In this document: positions 6,217 through 12,064 of the stretch, piece after piece
Layout: every line of letters begins with the position of its first letter
How positions within the stretch are numbered: position 1 is the stretch's first letter
Virus record (IMG/VR): IMGVR_UViG_3300030117_000791
Coordinates: 1 to 21,670 of that record
Source of the DNA: a virus
Direction: 5' to 3' (one strand)
DNA: 21,670 bases
Notes under the pieces: generated by a model
The model's input: only the letters and a program-made list of their open reading frames with translations
The model's database searches: none
Told to the model about the DNA's origin: nothing
Position numbers and translations under genes: made by a program

Positions 6217-6264
6217 TCGACGGGGGTTAGAGCTAGACTGAGGAACGATAGTCTAGCTCTAGAG
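6217..6264. repeat. Inverted-repeat element, right copy
   Basis: CGGGGG is followed by a perfect 12-bp stem TAGAGCTAGACT (6228-6239) / AGTCTAGCTCTA (6250-6261) with a ten-base loop. The right arm lies inside the 16-bp sequence shared exactly with 5657-5672. Compared with the left copy the stem is two base pairs longer and the loop changed from GAAT to GAGGAACGAT. The two elements are in direct orientation around the 120-aa gene and its terminators. Confidence 0.75.
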
Positions 6265-6288
6265 CTGTTAAATTATTTTATATATACC

Positions 6289-6325
6289 AAAAAAAAATAC
6301 CCCAGGGTTGTTAGCCCCAGGGTAT
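6289..6325 (-). terminator. Intrinsic terminator of the small membrane-protein genes
   Basis: On the minus strand ATACCC and GGGTAT form the outer stem. After a two-base symmetric internal loop, GGGCT pairs with AACCC (one wobble) around a three-base loop. Nine T follow directly (plus 6289-6297 is all A). It lies seven bases after the stop of the 32-aa gene. Confidence 0.85.
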
Positions 6326-6331
6326 CTCTTG

Positions 6332-6430
6332 TTATTTGCGGTCAAAGTAAACACTTATTGCTATTGGTCCAATCACCGCTATAAAAACTACTAAGTTCAT
6401 CATTATGTGTTCAAAACTACCATATTCCAT
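6332..6430 (-). CDS. Tiny single-TM protein (32 aa)
   Basis: The frame reads MEYGSFEHIMMNLVVFIAVI, then GPIAISVYFDRK. Residues 8-28 are a continuous hydrophobic segment that should span the membrane once, with a DRK tail likely cytoplasmic. AAAGGA stands seven bases before the ATG, the same ribosome-binding motif as its upstream neighbour, and a strong terminator follows the stop. Those two flanking signals make a real gene likely despite its size. Small phage membrane peptides may act in lysis, superinfection exclusion or membrane-enzyme inhibition; none of these can be singled out. Confidence 0.7.
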   Translation of the reverse strand: MEYGSFEHIMMNLVVFIAVIGPIAISVYFDRK

Positions 6431-6448
6431 TTTATATTCCTTTCGTTT

Positions 6449-6506
6449 GTTAAGTTAAGTGGTGATTTCTGTTGCCAGGCTCACCACACCCCGAAGCTAA
6501 TTCAAC
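6449..6506 (-). ncRNA. Structured intercistronic RNA element upstream of the 32-aa gene
   Basis: An inner perfect 7-bp stem GTGGTGA / TCACCAC with a 15-base loop is enclosed by an outer ten-position helix. On the minus-strand RNA the outer helix is GUUGAAUUAG / UUAACUUAAC with one mismatch and three G-U pairs. The wobbles favour folding of the minus transcript over the plus one. The structure fills almost the entire gap between the two small genes and ends five bases before the ribosome-binding site. No T-tract follows, so it is not a terminator. It resembles a cis-regulatory or processing element; I could not match it to a riboswitch class. Confidence 0.45.
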
Positions 6507-6682
6507 TATCTTTTAGACAACTTATCTAAATCGCTACTAATCATACGATTTAACTTATTTTGTTGCTTCTGTTGATACTCTAAGTCGCGTATTCTACTGA
6601 ATGCTCGGTCCATCATGTAAAGATGTACACAAAACAAAACTAACACAAGACTAAAAATAAGTACGCTTTCCAGTTCAGTCAT
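6506..6682 (-). CDS. Small N-anchored membrane protein with coiled-coil tail (58 aa)
   Basis: Begins MTELESVLIFSLVLVLFCVH: residues 6-24 form one N-terminal membrane anchor. A soluble charged helix follows (RAFSRIRDLEYQQKQQNKLN, then a DLDKLSKR end) that is probably coiled coil. GAAAGGA and a second AAGGA are placed just upstream of the ATG. An N-anchored protein with a polar helical tail is reminiscent of an inner-membrane spanin or a pinholin-like partner, but no lysis enzyme is adjacent, so this is speculative. Transcribed with the 32-aa gene. Confidence 0.68.
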   Translation of the reverse strand: MTELESVLIFSLVLVLFCVHLYMMDRAFSRIRDLEYQQKQQNKLNRMISSDLDKLSKR

Positions 6683-7313
6683 ATTCCTTTTCCTTTCGTT
6701 TCTAATTGTTAATAATGTATAACGTTAAGGTATAAGAATCAAATATGCAAGAAAATAATGCATAAAAAGTAAAATAATAAATTCTATGACGACAAAATAC
6801 AAGGTTGACAATAGGCAAAAATATAAAAAAATAACATATATAACCAAAAACCAAATTTTCAACTAACTTTGGAATTTCTAATCTAAAAAAAGACCCGACG
6901 GGTAAATGAAAACAAAAGCCACACACAAAATAGTGCGATTTTTTCAACTAGGTTGGAATTTTTGGGGTAAAACTGGTGAGGTGGTAAAAAACGACGGCTA
7001 GAATAATTTTGGAAAAAATTTTTCGATTGGACCCTCTCTAGAACACCGAGTATTATGTAGGAAATAGATTTAATACTCTTTATATCATCAGAGCAACGAG
7101 CATTAGTGTTTTTTTTTCGTCCTTCGGACTGTTAAAGTTACTTGTTTTGTTTTATTGCTGTCAAGATTTTTTTTATTTATATCGATTTATAGAGCATTAG
7201 AATCTAGAACATTACCACGTCGTGCGATTTTTTGTAAAAAATACGTTTTTTATTTGACTTGTGTAGCAATTTTTGCCTAAGTTGCATACACAATTAATTA
7301 ATATGGGAGTATT
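6683..7313. other. AT-rich divergent intergenic region, candidate control region or origin
   Basis: About 630 bp with no convincing gene, between minus-strand genes and the plus-strand structural arm. It holds two copies of TTTTCAACTA-n-TTGGAATTT (6856-6877, 6941-6963) and two exact copies of GTGCGATTTTTT (6933-6944, 7222-7233). It also has GAGCATTAG twice with a related GAACATTAC (7098-7106, 7192-7200, 7207-7215), long A and T runs, and an A/T hairpin TAAAAAA-TACG-TTTTTTA near 7234-7251. A TTGACT at 7254-7259 could be a -35 box for the rightward operon, but its -10 (TAAGTT) is poor. A TATACAT near 6720 on the minus strand may serve the small membrane genes. Confidence 0.55.
6856..6963. repeat. 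Pair of imperfect direct repeats, TTTTCAACTA..TTGGAATTT
   Basis: Copy 1 at 6856-6877 and copy 2 at 6941-6963, 85 bp apart, differ only in the three or four central bases. Each half-site pair (TTCAAC / GTTGGAA) is an imperfect palindrome, as expected of a dimeric operator or an iteron. Confidence 0.5.
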
Positions 7314-7634
7314 ATGAGCAAAAAACAACAGAAAAAAGCAATGGAATTAACTATTGGTGGTCATTTATACAAGATAGTAGAATTACCACTAAAACATGAA
7401 GATGAAAGCAAAGAATTGTATGGTAGACATATGGTAAAAGAAAATATCATACTAATTAATGAAGATATACATCAATCTAGAAAAGAAGAAACGTTAGTAC
7501 ACGAAATATTACACGCTATATTTTACAATTATGGGTTAGAACACGAAGAAAGACTTATTGATGCTATATCAAACGGATTATTTCAACTAGGAGTAGGAGA
7601 CTATCTATGGAAGACCTCAAAAAAGCAATCTTAA
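7314..7634 (+). CDS. Small HExxH zinc-metallopeptidase-like protein (106 aa)
   Basis: The HEILH motif at residues 63-67 (LVHEILHAIFYNYG), followed by the acidic helix EHEERLIDAISNGLFQL, fits the minimal zincin core of ImmA/IrrE- or SprT-like small phage peptidases: two His ligands, a catalytic Glu and a downstream acidic third ligand (one of E76, E78, E79 or D83). The N-terminal half supplies the beta strands (YKIVELPL, NIILINEDI). Substrate unknown; relatives may cleave repressors, but that is not shown here. GGGAG precedes the ATG. First gene of the rightward operon, overlapping the next gene by 28 bp. Confidence 0.75.
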   Translation: MSKKQQKKAMELTIGGHLYKIVELPLKHEDESKELYGRHMVKENIILINEDIHQSRKEETLVHEILHAIFYNYGLEHEERLIDAISNGLFQLGVGDYLWKTSKKQS

Positions 7635-7792
7635 AAGCAAAAGAACAAGGAAATGCACCATTAGTGCAAAGATTACAGCAAGAACTAGATGAACTAGAAA
7701 AGATACGTCAAAACCTTAACTGGGATAAGTTAATACGTGAATTAGAAGATGTAAAAGATGCGGAGGATTTTCCAAATGAATCAAAAAAATAG
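7607..7792 (+). CDS. Small coiled-coil protein (61 aa)
   Basis: Helical and highly charged from end to end (MEDLKKAILKAKEQGNAPLV, then QRLQQELDELEKIRQNLNW). The heptads predict a coiled coil. AGGAG lies seven bases before the ATG, supporting this start inside the end of the metallopeptidase gene. Overlaps the next gene by 17 bp. Function not recognised. Confidence 0.7.
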   Translation: MEDLKKAILKAKEQGNAPLVQRLQQELDELEKIRQNLNWDKLIRELEDVKDAEDFPNESKK

Positions 7793-8135
7793 TACAACAG
7801 AAGACGTAGTATCATATATAAAAGAAAACTACCCTTCTACAGAAAAAGAATTTCAAGCTCTTTTAAATGAAATGTACTTAACATTTTGTAAAAAACAGTT
7901 TGATTATGGTCCTGGCAATATTGCTATGGGTACCAGTTTAAAAAACGAAAAAGAAGTCAATACAGCCTTATTTGGTATCATTGTAAGGCTTAATGATAAG
8001 ATAAACAGACTAATCAACTTGTCAACCAATCACGATATGAAAGCAAAGAATGAACCAATAGACGATGCTTTTATGGATATTGCAGTATATGCAGTGATGG
8101 CAATGATAGTCAAACAAAACAAATGGGGTAAATAA
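7776..8135 (+). CDS. DUF1599/Nmad1-like all-alpha protein (119 aa)
   Basis: The pattern FCKKQFDYGPGNIAMGTSL, then GIIVRLNDKINRLINL and finally EPIDDAFMDIAVYAVMA matches the DUF1599 (Nmad1, nucleotide-modification-associated) family. The motifs are an aromatic Lys/Asp-Tyr-Gly turn, a basic Arg-Leu-x-x-Lys helix and an acidic D-x-x-x-D helix. This all-alpha family resembles MazG-type nucleotide pyrophosphatases and is found in many phages, sometimes with base-modification genes. I place the start at 7776 because GGAGG lies nine bases upstream; an ATG six codons earlier lacks a site. The stop overlaps the exonuclease start by one base. No base-modification enzyme is seen in this window. Confidence 0.65.
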   Translation: MNQKNSTTEDVVSYIKENYPSTEKEFQALLNEMYLTFCKKQFDYGPGNIAMGTSLKNEKEVNTALFGIIVRLNDKINRLINLSTNHDMKAKNEPIDDAFMDIAVYAVMAMIVKQNKWGK

Positions 8136-8863
8136 TGCCTGGAGTAAAATGGACAGAAAATGAAATCAGAATCTTAGACCAGTATGAACGTACTGCTAAA
8201 TCTGCATTTGTTCTGTATCAAGAAATACGTATTGCTGGATATAATAGAACATATAAAGCAGTATCTCGTAAAATAGAATCCTTAGGATTAAGAAAACCTA
8301 CCAGATATACAACTGGACATGAGATGACTATCGGATACCTAGATATTGAATCTACTGGATTTAGTGCTAATATCGATGTTATGTTGTCTTGGTGTATAAA
8401 AGGAAGAGGTGACAAGAATGTTGCTGGAGCTAAAATTACAAGAGAAGAGCTAATGTCAGATAAGCAAGATGCTCGCATTGTAGAGCTTTTAGTAGAAGAA
8501 ATGAATAAATATGATGTAATATTTACATATTACGGCACTCGTTTTGATATTCCTTTTATTAGAACACGTGCACTATATCATAAAACATTCTTCCCGTTAT
8601 ATAAGCAAAAATCACATAAAGACCTATATTATGTAGTAAAATCTAAATTAAAACTACATCGCTCATCATTACAAGCAGCTACAGAGTTCTTTGGTATTGC
8701 TGGTAAAACAAGAGTAAAACCAGAAATGTGGCAAAAAGCTAGATGGGGCGATGAAAAAGCAATGAAATACGTTTACGACCATAATGTAGCAGATGTAGTC
8801 ATATTAGAAAAACTACATCGTAAGTTAGAAGAATATGCACCACCAATGGTAAGACCATTATAA
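8135..8863 (+). CDS. SANT/Myb-like HTH fused to DEDD-family 3'-5' exonuclease
   Basis: 242 aa in two parts. Residues 4-52 (WTENEIRILDQY, then RTYKAVSRKIESLGLRKP) form a SANT/Myb-like helix-turn-helix of the type that binds DNA. From residue 65 an RNase H-fold exonuclease follows: motif I YLDIES (68-73, D70 and E72), motif II TYYGTRFDIPF (131-141, D138) and motif III DHNVADVVIL (215-224, H216 and D220). The fold is of the YprB/RNase_H_2 kind; histidine four residues before the last Asp puts it closer to DEDDh than DEDDy. Likely cuts or trims nucleic acid, possibly in replication or host DNA degradation. Joined by TAATG to the preceding gene. Confidence 0.82.
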   Translation: MPGVKWTENEIRILDQYERTAKSAFVLYQEIRIAGYNRTYKAVSRKIESLGLRKPTRYTTGHEMTIGYLDIESTGFSANIDVMLSWCIKGRGDKNVAGAKITREELMSDKQDARIVELLVEEMNKYDVIFTYYGTRFDIPFIRTRALYHKTFFPLYKQKSHKDLYYVVKSKLKLHRSSLQAATEFFGIAGKTRVKPEMWQKARWGDEKAMKYVYDHNVADVVILEKLHRKLEEYAPPMVRPL

Positions 8864-8875
8864 TTAGGAGGAAAG

Positions 8876-9109
8876 ATGGTTAAAAAAGAAGAAAAGCTAA
8901 CAATAATGGATAACGGTAAAGAAGTTGAGTTTTTATATTCTGAGTTATCAGAAGAAGCAAAAGCTCAATACAATCGTGCTAATGAACTTGCTGGTCAATT
9001 AATAAGACTAGACCAACAAGCTAATGAATTACGATTCCTTGCTAATAATTATGTTAGGTTTGTTATCGACGAACTTGAAAAAGATGTTGACGACAAAGAA
9101 GAGAAATAG
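8876..9109 (+). CDS. Small helical protein (77 aa), DUF6447-like pattern
   Basis: The N-terminus carries a short strand pair (KLTIMDNGKEVEFLYSELS). The helix EEAKAQYNRANELAGQLIRL and a further helix (NYVRFVIDELEKDV) follow. The arrangement 'NGKE..y.eLSeEAKAQ' recalls the small DUF6447-type proteins common in marine phages; this is from memory of the pattern and unverified. AGGAGG lies immediately upstream. No enzymatic motif; role unknown. Confidence 0.68.
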   Translation: MVKKEEKLTIMDNGKEVEFLYSELSEEAKAQYNRANELAGQLIRLDQQANELRFLANNYVRFVIDELEKDVDDKEEK

Positions 9110-9116
9110 TTAAATT

Positions 9117-9878
9117 ATGAAAGAACGTATTGTAAAAGGTGTAACGCACTATCTTTATGAAAGCGAGTTAGAATTTAGGGAATATCATAAAAGTATTTCT
9201 TTAATTTCTAACTGGCGTCATTCAAATAAAGGTGATTGGATATTGACTGATGATGGTCAAGTATGTCAAGTGTTACACCTAGACGTTCTTAAAAAGCCTG
9301 ACAGAAAAAAAGAGACTACATTTATTAGAACTATAATTGGTTCTTTTATTTGTAGTCCTAGGGTAGTAATAAAAGGTGACATGAAAACAAACATGTACAC
9401 TTTTTCTACTGCAGGAGAATCTCCTTCTGTTAGGAAGAGAAATAGAAAACATACTACAGATAAAGAATTTTTGTTTGGAAAGTATGTTGCTAAAGGAGAT
9501 GATGTGGTTGAAGCATATATGAAAGCATTTCCTAGTAAGAATGAGAATTATGCAAAGTCACAAGCAAAGTTATTATTAAAAACCGATAGGGTAAAAAAAT
9601 TGATTAGAGAAGAAATAGACAAACACTTGAATGATGCTGAGATTACTCCTCAATATCTATTAGAAGAAATGAGAAATATCATAGATAAAGGAGGTTCTTC
9701 AGATAGAGACAAGATAACAGCTATAACAACATTAATGAAAATATCTGGAATGATGGACACAGAAAAGACTACAGAGTCTTTAACACTATTCCAAGGATTT
9801 ACACAGGAGCAACTAAATGCAATTCAAGGGTCCCAACACAAGAAATTGGCGGAAGTTAAAAAAGATAACGAAAAATAA
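9117..9878 (+). CDS. terS: Terminase small subunit-like protein with extra N-terminal domain (253 aa)
   Basis: Residues 110-215 look like a phage terminase small subunit: FLFGKYVAKGDDVVEAYMKA, then a helix-turn-helix-like region (YAKSQAKLLLKTDRVKKLI) and EITPQYLLEEMRNIIDKG before a helical oligomerisation part. Such proteins form a ring, recognise packaging DNA and regulate the large subunit. The first 100 residues (SNWRHSNKGDWILTDDGQVC) are strand-rich and not part of the usual short small subunit. Position three genes before the large terminase supports the call. The start has only a weak ribosome-binding site (AGAG at distance). Confidence 0.7.
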   Translation: MKERIVKGVTHYLYESELEFREYHKSISLISNWRHSNKGDWILTDDGQVCQVLHLDVLKKPDRKKETTFIRTIIGSFICSPRVVIKGDMKTNMYTFSTAGESPSVRKRNRKHTTDKEFLFGKYVAKGDDVVEAYMKAFPSKNENYAKSQAKLLLKTDRVKKLIREEIDKHLNDAEITPQYLLEEMRNIIDKGGSSDRDKITAITTLMKISGMMDTEKTTESLTLFQGFTQEQLNAIQGSQHKKLAEVKKDNEK

Positions 9879-10044
9879 ACGTTGTCATATCTGCTATTAT
9901 CGATTAAGTAAAACAGGAGTGTTTCTTTATAGTAAAGAAAAAAGAGATACTACTCATGTCAAATGTTTTAATTGTTTAACAGTATATAATACATCTTTTG
10001 GTATTACAGATGTAGGTATACCTAGAGAGGTAGGTCATTCATGA
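9817..10044 (+). CDS. Small zinc-finger protein (75 aa)
   Basis: Two CxxC knuckles, CHIC (near 23-26) and CFNC (near 50-53), separated by a basic stretch, form a probable zinc ribbon. The start lies within the end of the small-terminase gene but is supported by AGGAG seven bases before the ATG. The stop overlaps the cyclotransferase ATG as ATGA. The basic N-terminus (NTRNWRKLKKITKNKR) suggests nucleic-acid binding. Function unknown. Confidence 0.66.
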   Translation: MQFKGPNTRNWRKLKKITKNKRCHICYYRLSKTGVFLYSKEKRDTTHVKCFNCLTVYNTSFGITDVGIPREVGHS

Positions 10045-10448
10045 GATTAGCAGTTTATGGTACATTAAGAAGAGGATTTGAAGATACTGGCAAAGTAGAA
10101 GGCTTTAGTTTAGTATTTCCTGGGCACAAACATTTTCCAGCTCTAATAAAAAATGAAAAAGGCAAAGGTGCAGTCGTAGAAGTTGTTGATGTAACAGACG
10201 AAGAGCTTAATATGTATGATATGTATGAATCTACAAAAGATGGTTTATATATCAGAACAACAGCAAATGTTCTTCTTGATGAGACAAAAGAAAAAGAAAA
10301 ATGTTGGATATATGTAGCTGGACCTTTATTATGGCAAAGTTCTAATATGTTTACAGAAGTACCTGATGGTGACTGGCTTTCACCTAAAACAATGGTTATG
10401 ATGGATAGAGTTCATGAAAAAGAATACGAAGAAGCCAGAAAATTTTAA
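10041..10448 (+). CDS. Gamma-glutamylcyclotransferase-like (GGCT/AIG2 family) protein
   Basis: 135 aa, the usual size of the family. The signature YGTLRRG (residues 6-12) forms the glutamyl-binding loop. DEELNMYDMYES (53-64) with Glu63 fits the conserved 'D..E' region, followed by YIRT at 70-73. Members turn gamma-glutamyl-amines or peptides into 5-oxoproline plus the free amine, either in glutathione turnover or to release gamma-glutamyl protecting or cross-link groups. Catalytic identity is inferred. It sits just upstream of the large terminase gene, about 5.7 kb from the amidotransferase/amidoligase pair with which this family may cooperate. Overlaps the terminase start by 35 bp. Confidence 0.83.
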   Translation: MRLAVYGTLRRGFEDTGKVEGFSLVFPGHKHFPALIKNEKGKGAVVEVVDVTDEELNMYDMYESTKDGLYIRTTANVLLDETKEKEKCWIYVAGPLLWQSSNMFTEVPDGDWLSPKTMVMMDRVHEKEYEEARKF

Positions 10449-12000
10449 TATCATACCACCCGACTTATCTCAAAAAGAAAAAGCATTGGAGTTGGCAAGA
10501 AAGGATATTGTGACTTTTGGTCAAATGTTTCTACCAGAAGATTTTATGAAGTCAACTCCTGCTCCTTATCAGTATGAGCTAAGTGAAATACTTTTAGGAA
10601 AAGATAAGCGAGTTTGTATTATATTACCTAGAGGTCACGCTAAATCAACATTAGCTAAAACAGCTTTATTACATCAACTGTATTTTGCTCCACCAGAAAA
10701 AAAACAATTTATTGCTTGGGTATCAGAAGAGCAATCTCAGGCTATTGACCATATTAAATATATACAAAATCATATAGATATTAATCCTGCATTACAATAT
10801 TACTTTGGAGATTTAAAAGGAAGTAAGTGGACAGAGAAAGAATTTACAACTGCTAGAGGAGATAGAATTATTGCAAAAGGTACATCTCAAAGATTGCGTG
10901 GTCGTTCTCAATTAGGATTAAGATATACTAATATTATACTTGATGACTTTGAATCAGAATTAAATACTAAAACACCAGAAAGAAGAAGAGAGATTAAAGA
11001 ATGGGTAATGTCAACGGTAGAACCCGCTTTGGAAAACTCCAAAGAAAACGAAGGGTCAATATGGCTTATTGGTACAATAGTCCATTACGATTCATTCCTG
11101 CAAGGAGTATACGATGGATATCTTCAGGCGAAAAAAGAAGATAGAAAGTCTGCTTGGAATGTACTATATAAAAAGGCTATAGTAGATGATGTGCCTCTAT
11201 GGCCTAGCTATTTCACAAAAGAAAAGCTTATGGATATTAAAAGAAGGTTTACAGAAATGGGACTAGTCCATAAGTTTGCCCAAGAGTATCTAAATGAGGC
11301 AAGAGATTTAGAAAGTGCTAAGTTTCATATAGATAGACTTAATTACTACAGAGGAAATCTTGTAGAGAGAAATGGTTTTAACTATATGATGGTAGATGAA
11401 TCTGCTATACCTGTAAATGTATATATAGGAGTTGACTTGGCTTACGAAGCAAATGCAAGAAGCGACTACCAGGTAATTATGGTTATTGCTATTGATAGCG
11501 ATAGAAATGTATATATCGTTGATTACTACAGAGAACATTCTCCATTATATGATATGCCTAAGACTATTGTTGATATGGCAAAAAAGTACCACCCTGTTAG
11601 AAGAGTTAATGTTGAAAAGGTTGGTGCTCAAGGATTAGTAAAAGATTATGTAAATCAACTTGTTGGTAAAGATAGAAAATTAGCACCAGGTTTATCACAA
11701 GGAGTTAGACCTCCATCTGGTATCAAAAAAGAAGATAGGTTAGAAGCATTGCTTTGTCCTATTGTTAATCGAAGAAAGATGTTTATCAAGAAAGAACACG
11801 CAAATCTAGTAGATGAAATGTTTGAGTTTCCAAAAGGTAGAAACGATGACCTTCTTGACGGACTTTGGTATGCTGTCACTACAGCAAAACCTCCCAAAAG
11901 TTCTGCAATCGACGCAGATAAACTAGAAGACAAAATAAGTAAAATAGAAGAAAGTAGAGCAAAAAAAGTCATAAACTGGGTTACTGGTCAAAAAATATAA
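10414..12000 (+). CDS. terL: Terminase large subunit (ATPase and nuclease)
   Basis: 528 aa. The ATPase carries a degenerate Walker A, PRGHAKST (72-79), with Lys77, and a Walker B, IILDDFE (174-180), with the catalytic acidic pair. The C-terminal RNase H-like nuclease shows GVDLAY (339-344, Asp341), VEKVGAQG (400-407, Glu401) and the acidic NDDLLDGL (477-484). This is the motor that pumps DNA into the prohead and cuts the concatemer. The start overlaps the cyclotransferase gene by 35 bp and has only a weak ribosome-binding site. Terminase_6-type families are the nearest match by pattern. Confidence 0.95.
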   Translation: MKKNTKKPENFNIIPPDLSQKEKALELARKDIVTFGQMFLPEDFMKSTPAPYQYELSEILLGKDKRVCIILPRGHAKSTLAKTALLHQLYFAPPEKKQFIAWVSEEQSQAIDHIKYIQNHIDINPALQYYFGDLKGSKWTEKEFTTARGDRIIAKGTSQRLRGRSQLGLRYTNIILDDFESELNTKTPERRREIKEWVMSTVEPALENSKENEGSIWLIGTIVHYDSFLQGVYDGYLQAKKEDRKSAWNVLYKKAIVDDVPLWPSYFTKEKLMDIKRRFTEMGLVHKFAQEYLNEARDLESAKFHIDRLNYYRGNLVERNGFNYMMVDESAIPVNVYIGVDLAYEANARSDYQVIMVIAIDSDRNVYIVDYYREHSPLYDMPKTIVDMAKKYHPVRRVNVEKVGAQGLVKDYVNQLVGKDRKLAPGLSQGVRPPSGIKKEDRLEALLCPIVNRRKMFIKKEHANLVDEMFEFPKGRNDDLLDGLWYAVTTAKPPKSSAIDADKLEDKISKIEESRAKKVINWVTGQKI

Positions 12001-12008
12001 TTTTTTTC

Positions 12009-12038
12009 TTGACTTCAATAAACAAAAATCATTATTTT
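12009..12038 (+). promoter_or_regulatory. Candidate promoter ahead of the portal gene
   Basis: TTGACT (12009-12014, five of six) and TATTTT (12033-12038, four of six) with 18-bp spacing, in the 64-bp gap between the terminase and portal genes, the only sizeable gap in this part of the arm. Could start a late structural transcript; the -10 box is weak. Confidence 0.4.
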
Positions 12039-12064
12039 TAGACTAAAAACTAAATTGGGAGTTT

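Noticed and set aside
5657-6264. CRISPR-like array from the shared 16-bp repeats
   Set aside because: Only two main copies 592 bp apart around a gene, with no regular spacers; not a CRISPR array. No tRNA or rRNA gene was seen in the window either.
6702-6947. 81-codon hydrophobic minus-strand frame with TTG start
   Set aside because: Aromatic, low-complexity translation of AT-rich DNA, no ribosome-binding site, overlaps repeat elements and the putative promoter of the 58-aa gene; most likely non-coding.
7109-7129. T-run with hairpin GTCC-TTC-GGAC as terminator
   Set aside because: On the plus strand the T-run precedes the stem and on the minus strand the stem is followed by A; neither gives a terminator, and the stem is only 4 bp.
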